Source of the DNA: Flagellimonas lutaonensis
GTDB taxonomy: Bacteria; Bacteroidota; Bacteroidia; Flavobacteriales; Flavobacteriaceae
NCBI RefSeq assembly: GCF_000963865.1
Contig: NZ_CP011071.1
Location: 2,716,001 to 2,780,000 of the forward strand
Direction of reading: 5' to 3'
Length of the DNA: 64,000 bases
A program made the position numbers and the translations under genes. This document shows positions 26,409 through 37,300 of the stretch, in pieces. The notes beneath the pieces are model-generated. The model worked only from the letters and a program-made list of their open reading frames with translations. It made no database searches and had not been told where the DNA came from. The first letter of the stretch is position 1, and every line of letters begins with the position of its first letter.

Positions 26409-28451
26409 TTAATTCACTACAATCTCATCAATGAAGATAAAACTATCACCGCCCGGGTTTTGGTGCCAATCGGGATTTTTCAGTTGGTTCTCGACCTTGA
26501 TCCGAACGCTTTTGAGTTTTGTCTTTGGAAAATCGATGGCAAATAGGTTTCGTTCAATGCCCGTGGTCGGTGCATTTGGTGGCAAATCAATGGTTTTGAT
26601 ATGTTTGAAATGCTGTCCATCTACCGATCCCCAAACCTTATAGCCGACCGGGGAAAAAATCCAACTATCCGCTGCCGATAGATACCCGACCGCCACACTT
26701 GATATCTCGGTTGGCTGCTGTAGCTCGATGGTGGCCAACAGGTGTGAGCGTTCATAACCGAGCCAATTGCCGTCAACAAAATTGTCCGTGCCCCTTTTTT
26801 TGTCAAACAGGGTCTTGGCACCTGCCGCGCTGTACTTTTTGTGGGGCGGGACCGCGTAAGAGGCGTTGGCGATCACAGCGCCACTTTTTAAGAACATACG
26901 CCTGCTGGGGGCACTGGGCTGCCATCCCTCTTTTGCCGCATAGGCCGCCACGAAACCGGATTGCTTAAGATAGAAGGATCCATGGTATTCAAACTCCAAC
27001 GTATCTTTTTGCGGCCGCTCTATGCGGTAAAACGTTTTTGAATCTTCAAAAACATTGTTGATGGTTATTAAAATCGAGTCATTAAAAATCTCGCCATCTG
27101 CCACGATAATGGGAGGTGTCAACACGCTGGATGCAAATAGACTGTCCAATTCCTTTCCGTGCAGGCTTATCTGACTTGCGTGCAGTGAGGCAAATTCTTT
27201 ATTGGATAGGGTAGTGGGGTCTAGGTAAACATCTCTCAGATTGGGCATTTTTGTGATGTTGCCAACCACCCTTTCTGAAACCGAAGTGCCGAAAAGGTTT
27301 AGTGATTCTAAATGCACAAGTTTGGGGAGCTTCTTCAGCCCCTCATCTGTCAGGGCAGAGTACTGCAATTGTAGCTTGGTGAGGTGTTTGAAGCTTTTTA
27401 GTTGTTTGGCCAGGTTATCGTCAAAGTTCGAATGGGCAAGGTTCAGTTCAACCACATGGTCATCGACTTCTTTTAAAATATCAAAATCGTCTTCTGTCAG
27501 GTCTTTTCTTCGTGATAGGTTCGCAATCAACAAAGGGCTATCGGCGGCCAATGGTGCCACATTGATACCCTGTTGCCGAATCTTTTCAAGGGTTTCTGGG
27601 TCTACAGCCTCCAATTTTTTGGCAATAAGGGCCCTTGTTGAGCGGTCAACCTCAAGGCTGGCCAGTGCCTCTTCGGTTCTTTTATCAGCTTGAAGGTCGG
27701 CCACAATACAATCAAAACAGTTTTGGTTTTTTACCCACCATTGCAATAGCAACTTTTCTTCGTCGGTCAATTGAAGCTTGCCCTTGGGCGGCATGTGGTC
27801 TTCATTTTCAATCGGCAGTATGAGGCGATGGGCCAATAGATTATTTGCGATATCGTTCAGGGTGTCAAAAAGGCTTCCTGAATCACCACCCTTTAAAATG
27901 GCTGCTTTTGAGGTCAGCAAAAGTCCACCTTTTGTTTTGTTGGCGTTATGGCAACTGACACATTTGTTGTTGAAGATCGGCTGTACGATATCGGCATATA
28001 CCTTTGCTTTGTCCACATCTTCAATTTCGATGGTCGCGCTAGTGCTGTCTTTGAACAAAAAACCTTCTCCATGGGTAATATTTCCCCCAAAATGACCTGT
28101 GATGATCAGTAGGATTACGGTAACCGCAAAAAGAGGATGGTATATTTTTTTGGCCCAAAGGGCATCTCTTCTTTTGATGAAAAACAGGGCGCTGCAAGCA
28201 ATCGTGAAGGCAACGGCCATCCATTTATGGTCGCTTAGAAGATTGGGGTCGTAGCTACCGTTGTCACCCAGCAGCAACCCAGTGGCCAGCGAAAAAATGG
28301 CCGATAGTGCCCCTACGCCCAAAACGAACTGTATGGTTTCATCTTTGGTGTTCGAAGGCTTACGAAGTCGCCAGAGCTCCATAAGAAAGGCCAAAATGAT
28401 GATGCCGATGGGAAGATGTACCAATAAGGGATGTAAATTGCCTATCTGCAT
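26409..28451 (-). CDS. DUF2231 membrane protein with cytochrome c, LRR-like and carbohydrate-binding-like domains
   Basis: A 680-residue protein. The N-terminal 140 residues carry four membrane helices of the DUF2231 type (NLHPLLVHLPIGIIILAFL). A PSCyt1-like haem site CVSCH follows near residue 168, then MPPKGKLQLTDEEKLLLQWW. Residues of about 310-410 look like leucine-rich repeats (LTKLQLQYSALTDEGLKKLP). A chitobiase-like/FN3-associated stretch and a galactose-binding-like domain ending IFIDEIVVN come last. The last domain is clearly related to the end of the next gene upstream (shared GYLSAADSWIF/GVLADHNSWIF and PDWH...FIDEI). It is the last gene of the leftward SusCD-linked locus. Function unknown; electron transfer near a bound glycan is inference. 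Confidence 0.75.
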   Translation of the reverse strand: MQIGNLHPLLVHLPIGIIILAFLMELWRLRKPSNTKDETIQFVLGVGALSAIFSLATGLLLGDNGSYDPNLLSDHKWMAVAFTIACSALFFIKRRDALWAKKIYHPLFAVTVILLIITGHFGGNITHGEGFLFKDSTSATIEIEDVDKAKVYADIVQPIFNNKCVSCHNANKTKGGLLLTSKAAILKGGDSGSLFDTLNDIANNLLAHRLILPIENEDHMPPKGKLQLTDEEKLLLQWWVKNQNCFDCIVADLQADKRTEEALASLEVDRSTRALIAKKLEAVDPETLEKIRQQGINVAPLAADSPLLIANLSRRKDLTEDDFDILKEVDDHVVELNLAHSNFDDNLAKQLKSFKHLTKLQLQYSALTDEGLKKLPKLVHLESLNLFGTSVSERVVGNITKMPNLRDVYLDPTTLSNKEFASLHASQISLHGKELDSLFASSVLTPPIIVADGEIFNDSILITINNVFEDSKTFYRIERPQKDTLEFEYHGSFYLKQSGFVAAYAAKEGWQPSAPSRRMFLKSGAVIANASYAVPPHKKYSAAGAKTLFDKKRGTDNFVDGNWLGYERSHLLATIELQQPTEISSVAVGYLSAADSWIFSPVGYKVWGSVDGQHFKHIKTIDLPPNAPTTGIERNLFAIDFPKTKLKSVRIKVENQLKNPDWHQNPGGDSFIFIDEIVVN

Positions 28452-28454
28452 AAA

Positions 28455-29279
28455 TTAAGGTGCTATGAGTATTTCATCAATAAAAGTCCATGGTGTGGTT
28501 CCCTTGCCTTCGTGCCAATCAGGAATTGCCGGCAGTGCCATGATTTCAATCGACAATTCATCGTATGTGTCCTTTTCCACAGCCACCTCAATGAATTTGG
28601 AATTCGGGTTTTCGCGTTCGGCCGGTTCGGGCATTTCGATATCGCCAATAACCCGTTGATTGGCAGAAACCTGTATGGAACGCGGAACAAAAATCCATGA
28701 ATTATGGTCTGCCAGCACACCCAACATTACTTTTGAAACCGTTGTGGGATTGGGAAGCGTGACCGTGATAATGATTTTCCCATTTTGAAAACCTAACCAT
28801 TCTGAACCCTTTCGAAAATTTATACCTCCCTTTGCTAGGTCTGTCAAGGTTTCGATTCCTTTCCCTGGATAGTTGGGGTGTGGCCCGGGCTGCACTGTCA
28901 GCTGTAATTTGCCGAGGTCTGTCCGTACTTTTACAAGCTCAATTTCCTGTGGATGGCTAGCAAGATATTCGTTGTGCTCTGCCCAATATCTTATTCGAGT
29001 CGATTTGTCAATGATCAAGGGGCCCTCAAACTGCAATTTCTGGTGTGGGTACGCGTCTTCATACAGATAGTAGATCTTGCTGTTCGGCTGTTGAAACAAA
29101 AGATTCACGGTGGCCTTGTGACGGAATAGGAGTGAGTCGACCTGTACGACCGGACTTGCCAGTTGTATGTTGCCTGCCGGGGTATATGCTTTCTTTTCTT
29201 CTTTACAGGAAACCAATGCCGGCAATAGTGAACCCCATAGCAGTAATATCAATAGGCTCTTTCCATATTTAAGTATCAT
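28455..29279 (-). CDS. Lipoprotein with FN3-associated and galactose-binding-like domains
   Basis: About 274 residues from the ATG at 29279, chosen because it directly precedes the hydrophobic helix and lipobox (PALVSC); an upstream in-frame ATG at 29306 exists. Residues of about 50-110 (VNLLFQQPNSKIYYLYED...IIDKSTRIRYWAEHN) fit the FN3-associated/chitobiase C-terminal fold. The rest is a beta-sandwich ending in WTFIDEIL, a paralogue of the C-terminal domain of the next gene downstream. It is probably a surface- or periplasm-facing carbohydrate-binding lipoprotein. It sits 3 bases before that gene. Confidence 0.65.
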   Translation of the reverse strand: MILKYGKSLLILLLWGSLLPALVSCKEEKKAYTPAGNIQLASPVVQVDSLLFRHKATVNLLFQQPNSKIYYLYEDAYPHQKLQFEGPLIIDKSTRIRYWAEHNEYLASHPQEIELVKVRTDLGKLQLTVQPGPHPNYPGKGIETLTDLAKGGINFRKGSEWLGFQNGKIIITVTLPNPTTVSKVMLGVLADHNSWIFVPRSIQVSANQRVIGDIEMPEPAERENPNSKFIEVAVEKDTYDELSIEIMALPAIPDWHEGKGTTPWTFIDEILIAP

Positions 29280-29312
29280 GATGAAACCACTAGTCATTTT
29301 TTCCATTAAAAA

Positions 29313-30350
29313 TTATACCCTGAAAAGTTTGATGGGATAGGTCTTCCCTGAATTCCATTGCGCCACATAGATATTTTCATCTGCATCGACACAGACATCG
29401 TGTGGATGCTGAAATACTTTTAACGTCTGGTACATGGGCTGCAACTGGTTGTCTTGGTAAACAGGGGGGCAACCTCCCGGTGCCGAGACCAATTGGTCGT
29501 TTTCGTCCAGTATTGAGATGAAGCCCGTGTCGGCTGAACCATCGCCCGACCAAATCGTAGCCAGATACACCTGTTTGCCATGAACAACGGGTCGGCATAT
29601 AAACGAGCCCGGTAGATCAATGGTATTGATATGGTTTCCGTCTAGGTCAAATCGCTTCAATTTGTTCTGCTGCCTTGCCGTTATGAGCAGTGAAACGTTA
29701 TTGGGATTACGATCATCAATGCAGATACCGTGGGCATTGTTGAACAGGTGGTCTTCATCGCCCTTGCCGCCAAAAACGTTCAACAGCTCTCCTTTGGCAT
29801 TGTAATGCAAGATGTACTGGGCACCGTAACCATCGGCTATGTACACGTCACCATTGGCGGATATGGCTGTTTCGGTAGGAATGTACTGTTCCTTCTTTTG
29901 ATATTTTTCAGATTCTTCCGGAAAAGGAAAAACCTGTACCACTTTGCCCTCTATGCTTGTTTTTATGACCTCATGCCGGGCATTGTCTGCTATGTAGAGA
30001 AATTCTTCCCCATTTTCATCATGGAGTGTCAGTCCGTGTGCCCCGGGATATTCTGTGCCCCAGGCATCGAGCAATTGCCCGTCTTTGTCATAGACGAGGA
30101 TATTGTTCTTTGTATGGTTGGTCAACAGCAGAATCCTTCCCTTAGAATCGATGACCATTTCATGGCAATCGTTAACGGGATAGTACCTACTGTTCAACGC
30201 GCCCCAGTTCAAATCGATTTTATAGCGATAATCACCATGGCCTATAATGGCATCCTCAACATTCCATAAACCATTTGCAGCAGTTGGAAACGAGGCCAAC
30301 CCCAAACCTGCGAGAGCAGAGGTTTTGATGAAATGTCTGCGCTGCATCAT
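29313..30350 (-). CDS. Tat-exported NHL-repeat beta-propeller protein
   Basis: A 345-residue protein. The N-terminus RRHFIKTSALAGLGLASFPTAANG is a twin-arginine signal. The body has NHL-type blades: GAHGLTLHDENGEEFLYIADNARHEV, ETAISANGDVYIADGYG, NNAHGICID, and PHDVCVDADENIYVAQWNSG. Propellers of this type bind ligands or act as lyases; no catalytic site can be assigned. The start overlaps the end of the DUF1501 gene by 4 bases. Its neighbours suggest a folded, possibly cofactor-dependent periplasmic component of the SusCD-linked locus. Confidence 0.8.
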   Translation of the reverse strand: MMQRRHFIKTSALAGLGLASFPTAANGLWNVEDAIIGHGDYRYKIDLNWGALNSRYYPVNDCHEMVIDSKGRILLLTNHTKNNILVYDKDGQLLDAWGTEYPGAHGLTLHDENGEEFLYIADNARHEVIKTSIEGKVVQVFPFPEESEKYQKKEQYIPTETAISANGDVYIADGYGAQYILHYNAKGELLNVFGGKGDEDHLFNNAHGICIDDRNPNNVSLLITARQQNKLKRFDLDGNHINTIDLPGSFICRPVVHGKQVYLATIWSGDGSADTGFISILDENDQLVSAPGGCPPVYQDNQLQPMYQTLKVFQHPHDVCVDADENIYVAQWNSGKTYPIKLFRV

Positions 30351-31843
30351 GCCAAGATTGATTTTACCACATGGCCCTCTACATCGGTCAATCTGAACCT
30401 TCGGCCCTGGTATTTGTAGGTGAGCTTTTCATGGTCGATGCCCATTAGATGTAGCAGTGTCGCTTGAAAATCATGCACGTGTACTGGGTCTTTGACAATG
30501 TTATAGCCAAATTCGTCGGTTTCGCCATACACGAACCCCGGTTTTATGCCCCCACCGGCCATCCACATGGTAAAACATCGTGGGTGGTGGTCACGGCCGT
30601 AATTGGTGTCGGTCAGTATGCCTTGGGAGTAGTTTGTTCGCCCAAATTCACCCCCCCAGATGACAAGTGTATCTTCTAATAGCCCCCGCTGTTTCAGGTC
30701 TGCCACCAATGCCGCTGAGGCCTGATCGACGTCTTTGGCCTGCTTTTCAATGGCCATGGGCAGGTTGGCATGTTGGTCCCATCCCATGTGGTACAATTGT
30801 ATGAACCGTACATCTTGCTCCGCCAACCTTCTTGCCAATAGGCAATTGGCGGCATACGTACCCGGTATTTTGGCATCGGCCCCATACATTTTGTAGATAT
30901 AATCAGGTTCGTTACTGGTATCGATCACTTCGGGCACCGAGGTCTGCATGCGATAGGCCATCTCGTATTGCGCAATGCGCCCCTGAATTTCGGGGTCACC
31001 AAACTCGTGATACTGTTTTTCGTTCAATTCTGCCAGCATATCGAGCATTTCACGTTTGCTCTCTTTTGAAATGCCCTCTGGGTCGTTCAAATACAGCACG
31101 GGGTCTTTGGCGGCCCTGAACTGTACACCTTGGTGCATCGAGTGCAAAAACCCATTGCCCCATAGACGGGTATAAAGGGGTTGTCCATTGGGCCGGCCGC
31201 TACCACGGGATAGTAGCACCGTAAAAGCAGGAAGGTTTTCATTTTCACTGCCCAAACCGTAGCTTAACCAAGAACCTATGCTTGGTCTTCCGGGCTGTTG
31301 CGACCCTGTTTGAAAAAAGGTGACAGCGGGATCGTGGTTAATGGCCTCTGTATACATCGATTTGATGATACAGAGTTCATCGACCATTTTGGCGGTGTAG
31401 GGGAGAAGGTCACTAACCCAAGTACCGTTCTTTCCATATTGTTTGAAGCCGAAGAGCGATCCCACCAGTGGAAAACTGTCCTGACCTGAAGTCATACCCG
31501 TAAGCCGTTGCCCTTGGCGCACGGACTCGGGCAGATCTTCGCCCCGCCGTTTGTTCAGCAACGGTTTGTAATCGAAAAGTTCCAATTGCGAGGGGCCGCC
31601 ACTTTGAAACAGGTAAATGACCCGCTTTATTTTGGCAGGATGGTGCAGGGTGTTCAGAACGCCCTTTGCCCCCAATGGCATCTCAGTTTTTGTGAGCAGC
31701 CCCGTTTGTTCATCGCGCGAGAAAAAATTGCACCCCAATAAAGTGGATAGTGCCATACCTCCAATGCCGAGGGCCGATTTTCCTAAAAAGGTTCTTCTGT
31801 TGCAGTGCAACAAATTTTCTTCCAAGATTTTTTTCTCGCTCAT
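30347..31843 (-). CDS. DUF1501 family Tat-exported protein
   Basis: A 498-residue protein with a twin-arginine signal (NRRTFLGKSALGIGGMALST) leading to a possible lipid-anchored cysteine (LGC). The rest follows the DUF1501/sulfatase-like (alkaline-phosphatase fold) pattern: AKIKRVIYLFQSGGPSQLELFDYKP, GSWLSYGLGSENENLPAFTVL, HMGWDQHANLP, and VIWGGEFGRTNYSQG with GRDHHPRCFTMWMAGGGI. DUF1501 proteins are abundant in Planctomycetes, paired with PSD1 cytochromes, as here. Their activity is not known. It overlaps both neighbours by 4 bases, so the core trio is translationally coupled. Confidence 0.88.
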   Translation of the reverse strand: MSEKKILEENLLHCNRRTFLGKSALGIGGMALSTLLGCNFFSRDEQTGLLTKTEMPLGAKGVLNTLHHPAKIKRVIYLFQSGGPSQLELFDYKPLLNKRRGEDLPESVRQGQRLTGMTSGQDSFPLVGSLFGFKQYGKNGTWVSDLLPYTAKMVDELCIIKSMYTEAINHDPAVTFFQTGSQQPGRPSIGSWLSYGLGSENENLPAFTVLLSRGSGRPNGQPLYTRLWGNGFLHSMHQGVQFRAAKDPVLYLNDPEGISKESKREMLDMLAELNEKQYHEFGDPEIQGRIAQYEMAYRMQTSVPEVIDTSNEPDYIYKMYGADAKIPGTYAANCLLARRLAEQDVRFIQLYHMGWDQHANLPMAIEKQAKDVDQASAALVADLKQRGLLEDTLVIWGGEFGRTNYSQGILTDTNYGRDHHPRCFTMWMAGGGIKPGFVYGETDEFGYNIVKDPVHVHDFQATLLHLMGIDHEKLTYKYQGRRFRLTDVEGHVVKSILA

Positions 31844-34212
31844 CCTCTTGTGATTGTTTCGTCCAAATTAAGAATGGCATGCGCCGTCATGGCCAGGCCC
31901 GCCCACTCTTCTTGCGATTTTATATCGTCTTTTGCAAACGCTCCTATCGATAGGTATTCATCTATATTGATTTCGCCCTTTTCAATCTTTGCCATTGAAT
32001 TTTCGTAAAACGTCTTGAGCGCTGTCACTTCTTCTTCGCTAGGAAACCGTGAAGTGGCCTTTCTGAACATCTGCACTATTCGTGGTTCGATATCATTCTT
32101 TTCTTTGATGGTATGGTAGGCCAATGCACGTGCCGCCTCTATCAATTGCGGATCGTTGAGCAGAACAAGTGCCTGTAAGGGCGTATTGGTCTCTTCGCGC
32201 TTTACCGAGCACAGGTCACGTGAAGCGGCATCGAAAGTCATCATGCTGGGCGGGGGCACGGTACGTTTCCAAAATGTATAGAGACTTTTTCGATACAGGT
32301 TTTTGCCGGTGCTGGGTATATATCGGGCCGTACTGCCACCACCACCACCGGTAGTTTCTTCCCAAATGCCTTCGGGTTGATAGGGTTTTACGCTGGGGCC
32401 ACCAACGGTCTTGTTCAACAATCCGCTTACCGCCAGTGCTTGGTCTCTAATGGTCTCTGCCGCTAACCGTAGTCTTGGTGCTCTTGCCAATAATCGGTTT
32501 TCGGGGTCTTTTTTGAGCAGATCCTGCGTGGTGCGGGTAGTTTGCTGATACGTTGCCGATATGGCGATATATTTTGTCAGTTGCTTGAGGTCCCAGTTCT
32601 CTTCCATTAACTTGACAGCCAAGAAATCAAGAAGTTCTGGGTGGGTGGGCAACGAGCCCTGATTGCCAAAATCGTACGAGCTTTCTACCAACCCCTTGCC
32701 GAACATCTTTTGCCATACGCGGTTTACCACTACTCTCGCCGTCAACGGATTGTCTTGATGAAAGAGCCATTTTGAAAGGCCCAATCTGTTTTTTGGATAG
32801 TCTTTGGGAAATGGCAGGATACGCTCTGGGGTTGCCGGAAAGACCTGCTCTGTGGGTTGGTCATATACCCCTCTGTCCAGCACATAAGTGGGCCTCGGTC
32901 GTTCCATTTCCTTCATAACCATAACAGGTACCTCTTCTACCGTTGCCTCGTTCATATTTACAAATTGCAGTACGCCCTCGGCCTCTTCTTTGGTGATGGT
33001 GATATAGGGTTCGGGTATCTCATCGGCGCTGGAAAGCAATCCCTTTTCATTGATATTGTTGAAAAAACTGAAAAGCTGAAAATGTTCTTTTTGGCTTATG
33101 GGGTCGTATTTGTGGTCATGGCATCGGGCGCACTCCATCGTTAACCCTAAAAATGCCGTGCCGAAGGTGTTGGTGCGGTCTTCAACATATTCTACACGAT
33201 ATTCTTCTGGAATTACCCCTCCTTCTGCTGTGATTTTGTGGTTTCGGTTGAAACCGGTGGCCAGAATGGTCTCTTTGGTGGCATTTGGCAAAAGATCTCC
33301 TGCCAATTGCACGGTGACGAACTCATCATAGGGCATGTTTTCGTAAAATGCCTTGATGACCCAATCACGCCAGGGCCACATGGTACGCTCAAAATCATCT
33401 TGGTAGCCATGGGTGTCGGCATAGCGCGCCACTTCCATCCAATCAGTGGCCATATTTTCGGCATAATCCATAGAGTTCAGCAAGGTATCTATCATGTCTT
33501 CATAGGCCGAAGGGGAATCGTTTTCCACAAAGGCCTCTATCTGCCCCAAACTGGGCGGCAGCCCCGTAAAATCGAAAGAGATACGCCGAACCAGCCGTTC
33601 TTTGGTTGCCCTTGGGGAAGGCTCAAGACCGTTTTCTTGCAATTTTCTAAGGATAAATGCATCGATTTCATTTTTGCACCAATCGTTGTCGATTGTTTTG
33701 GGAATGGAAGGCATTGAAGGCTTCAGGAAAGCCCAATGTTCTTTATATTCAGCACCCTGGGCCACCCATTTTTTCAACAATTCCTTTTCATGTTCGGAAA
33801 GGCTCAGGTTCGCCTCGGGCGGTGGCATCAGCACGTCCGGGTCTTCGGAAAAGATGCGTTTGACCAGTTCGCTTTGTTCCACATTGCCGGGCACAATGGC
33901 ATGCCGTTCGGCCCGTTCGGCCCGTTTGCCCAATGCCTTGTAAGCACCTTCTGCGGTGTGGAGCGAGAGCCCTGCTTCAATGGCATTTTCATCAGGACCG
34001 TGACATTTGAAGCACCTATCTGACAAGATGGGTTTTATGTGAAGTGAGAAATCGACTGTGTCGGGCAGTTTGCCCATGGTTTCGACTTTTTCTAAAGAGG
34101 CAAATGGTTTTTTGTTTTCTGATTGGCAGGCCATGGTCACAAAGAGCAGTACAAAGCTGAACCAAAACAAAGGGCCTTTGGTTTTTATAAAGTATGTGTA
34201 TCGTCTGGTCAT
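31840..34212 (-). CDS. Planctomycete-type cytochrome (PSCyt1-PSCyt2/DUF1549-PSD1/DUF1553) lipoprotein
   Basis: About 790 residues from the ATG at 34212, which precedes a hydrophobic helix and the cysteine of FVTMACQS; ATGs further upstream in frame put a long unlikely tail before the signal. Domains: PSCyt1 with haem site CFKCH and MPPPEANLSL; DUF1549 (DAFILRKLQENGLEPSPRA, FDFTGLPPS), with a second haem motif CARCH in ECARCHDHKYDPISQ; and DUF1553/PSD1 (RVVVNRVWQKMFGKGLVES to TNTPLQALVLLNDPQLIEAA). These are probably periplasmic or surface redox proteins; no member's reaction is established to my knowledge. It overlaps the DUF1501 gene by 4 bases. Confidence 0.88.
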   Translation of the reverse strand: MTRRYTYFIKTKGPLFWFSFVLLFVTMACQSENKKPFASLEKVETMGKLPDTVDFSLHIKPILSDRCFKCHGPDENAIEAGLSLHTAEGAYKALGKRAERAERHAIVPGNVEQSELVKRIFSEDPDVLMPPPEANLSLSEHEKELLKKWVAQGAEYKEHWAFLKPSMPSIPKTIDNDWCKNEIDAFILRKLQENGLEPSPRATKERLVRRISFDFTGLPPSLGQIEAFVENDSPSAYEDMIDTLLNSMDYAENMATDWMEVARYADTHGYQDDFERTMWPWRDWVIKAFYENMPYDEFVTVQLAGDLLPNATKETILATGFNRNHKITAEGGVIPEEYRVEYVEDRTNTFGTAFLGLTMECARCHDHKYDPISQKEHFQLFSFFNNINEKGLLSSADEIPEPYITITKEEAEGVLQFVNMNEATVEEVPVMVMKEMERPRPTYVLDRGVYDQPTEQVFPATPERILPFPKDYPKNRLGLSKWLFHQDNPLTARVVVNRVWQKMFGKGLVESSYDFGNQGSLPTHPELLDFLAVKLMEENWDLKQLTKYIAISATYQQTTRTTQDLLKKDPENRLLARAPRLRLAAETIRDQALAVSGLLNKTVGGPSVKPYQPEGIWEETTGGGGGSTARYIPSTGKNLYRKSLYTFWKRTVPPPSMMTFDAASRDLCSVKREETNTPLQALVLLNDPQLIEAARALAYHTIKEKNDIEPRIVQMFRKATSRFPSEEEVTALKTFYENSMAKIEKGEINIDEYLSIGAFAKDDIKSQEEWAGLAMTAHAILNLDETITRG

Positions 34213-34358
34213 GTTGCCATTCATTTTGCCCGTAGGGAAAATACGGATCACACTGTACCGAATGAAAATATAATACTGTATGGGCAGGTACAACTAATTT
34301 CGACTGATAGCATGAGGCTTTCGCCAAAAGCAGTAAGATAAACCGTAAGTGGTACAGG

Positions 34359-37300
34359 TCAGTTTAGCATTGTAAAGCCCTGTAGCACATCATCGTTGTT
34401 GGCGATGAACAGTATCTGTTGGTTGCCAACCCCTACTTTTACAATCTTTTTGGCGTCTTTTCGGGCAATTAGACCACTTTCATAACTCGGTACGGTTTTG
34501 AAAGCCCCTTTTCCACTTCCCAAAAGCAAGATTCCGGTACCCGCGTCGTTTCTTGGGGTCTCAATTTCTGAAACGAACAGATTACCAATAGCCAGTATGT
34601 CTAAGTTTCCATCTTCATTGAAATCGTCAACCAACATATCGTTGATATTCGATAGCTGGGCCATGTTCGGTAGTTTGTGGATCTTGAAACTTCCGTTGCC
34701 CAGGTTTTCAACAAACGATGAGGCAAAGGTGTCTGCTTTGTAGTGAAGCGCGCGTTCAAGATTTTGGCCACCATATACCTCTTCGAGTTCCAATGAGGCG
34801 AACACGTTATATTTCTTGAATTTCTTCTTTAGCATGGGTACCTGTTCAGATGAACAGGAAAAGCCCCTTAGGGGATAGTGCTTGTCTCCGTTGTAATAGC
34901 CCAATACAATATCGTACTTTCCGTTACCGTCAAAGTCGTTGTAATAAATGTCAAAGGGTTTTTCCTTAGATGTTTTGTATTTGTAGTTCAACCCAAGGTT
35001 TCCGGCTATGAAATCAATGTCCCCATCATTATCGAAATCACCTTTTTCGATACTGAACCACCAACCCGATGATTCTGAAAGGTCGGTCTGGCCGTCTTTT
35101 ACCAGCTGCCCATTTTCGTTTTTAAAAAAGGTAATGGGCATCCATTCACCGACAATGGCCAGATCTTCGTCACCGTCACCATCGTAATCGGCCCATGTGG
35201 CATCGGTGACCATTCCTATGTTTTCCAATTCGGGGGCAATACTTTTGGTGGCGTTCACCAGTTGCCCCCCATTGTTCTGTAAGAGCATACTGCTGGCCGG
35301 CATGGGGTACTGGTGGGGCCAGTGCCTACCGCCTACAAATAGATCGATATCACCGTCATTGTCATAATCGGAAGCCTTAACTATAGAGCCACTGTCTCTT
35401 CCGATGTTTGGAATAGCGGCCTTTTTAAAATTTCCATGGCCATCGTTTATATAGAGTCGGTCAACGTAATGGAAATCGTTTACAGAGTATTCATTGCCAC
35501 CACTTACCACAAAGAGGTCTTGATGACCATCCCCATTGATATCGACGAACAGCGCGTCAACATCTTCATAGCCGCTTTCGCCTTGCCAGAAATCTTCATT
35601 GGCCTTTTTGAAACCACCGTTTGGTATTTGTATAAAAAGCGCGGCACTGAAGCCTGTGGCCCCTCCGACAAAAACATCTTCAAGTCCGTCGTTGTTTACA
35701 TCGCCTTTGGCCAATGCAGGGCCGAACTGCGATAGCTTATGGGGAAGCAGTACCTGATGGGCATAGTCATCAAAATCGTTTTCTTGATGTTGGTATTCGA
35801 TGAATGGCTCAGGGGAATGCCCGAAGAAATAATTTTGATTTTCGGTAGCCAAAGGCACTTTACCGCTTTCGTCGGCCTCACTCATTTTTAGATGCAAAAC
35901 TTGGTTTGTCGGTATATTGCGCAAAATGGTCTGCTTATCATTGGGCCATTGTACCACAAGGCTATCAACAACCGTTTTGCTGCCCACCCCAAAATGGACC
36001 AAGGGTTCACTGGTAGAGTAGATGCCCCGAACGTTTGTGGTTTCGCTTACCTGTTTCCCAACACTGTCATATAGGGTCAGTCTTGTGCCAAAAACCGGTC
36101 TGTTGTTGACGTCAGAGAGTTCTACCCGTAGAAAATTGGTGTTCTGCATCGTTTCTGCATTGTTACGGTAGATAAAGGCCTCTTTATTGATGTTGTTGAC
36201 CACAAGGTCGAGATCACCGTCGTTGTCGAGGTCAGCATAGGCAGCACCATTTGAGAACGATTCTTGGTCAAGACCCCAGTCTTCAACCATTTTTTTGAAC
36301 TCGAGTTGCCCCATGTTTTTATAGGCATAGTTCTGTAGCGGTTGTGAGGGAATCAGTGAAACCACATGGTCGATGTCGATGATGTTCCATATGCTCTCTA
36401 TTTCCGCTGCATTCGGATTGTTCTTCAACCATTCATACCGCACCTTGTTGATGTATTCGGCCACTTTTTTATCGGCATCGGTATTTCGTATGTCCCTCAA
36501 CAGACCATTTGTAACAAAAGCATCTTTGAGGCCATCGTTGTCAAAGTCGGCCAAAAGGTTGGCCCAGCTCCAGTCGGTGGCGGCCATACCGGCTATTTGG
36601 GCCACATCGCTAAAGGTTGTATTGCCGTTGTTCAGATGAAGCGTATTGTACATGTATTGGTAGTGCCCACCATCGTTTACCACTTTCCAAAAAATATCGG
36701 GGTTCATGCCGCTCATATTCGATTTCAGGCGAAAATTGTCTTCGGCGACCATATCCAGTACAAAAACATCCAACCAGCCATCATTGTTGATATCGGCCAC
36801 ATCAACCCCCATGCTGTAGTACGAAATATGGTTCAATGCCTCTTTCATCACCTCCCTAAAAGTACCATCTTGGTTGTTGATGAAAAGAAAATCGGGCGCC
36901 TGAAAGTCGTTGGCGATGTACAGGTCGGGCCATCCATCATTGTTCAGATCACTGGCCGAGACGGCATTGGGGAACCCGGTCATTTTGATGCCCGCTGTTT
37001 CGGTTGCCTCAATAAAGCGGCCATTACCAGTGTTTTTAAATAATTTGATGTGATATTCAGGTCGTAACAGTTCTTCCCCATAAAGCTCCGATAGGCTTCC
37101 CGGGTTTGGGGGTTGGGTCAACAGCAAAAGGTCTAAATGCCCATCTTTGTCATAATCAATAAAGGTGGAATGGCGGGTTCTGCCCGGGTCGGCCACCCCA
37201 TACTTTTTGGCCGATTCTTCAAACGTTCCATCGCCTTTGTTGATATACAGGAGATTGGTTCGCCAGTCGGGCCTATTGTCATATAATTCTCTGCTTACGT

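Noticed and set aside
36366-37043. A 225-residue open frame on the + strand inside the FG-GAP gene
   Set aside because: Antisense shadow of the repeated Asp/Gly-rich loops of the real gene.
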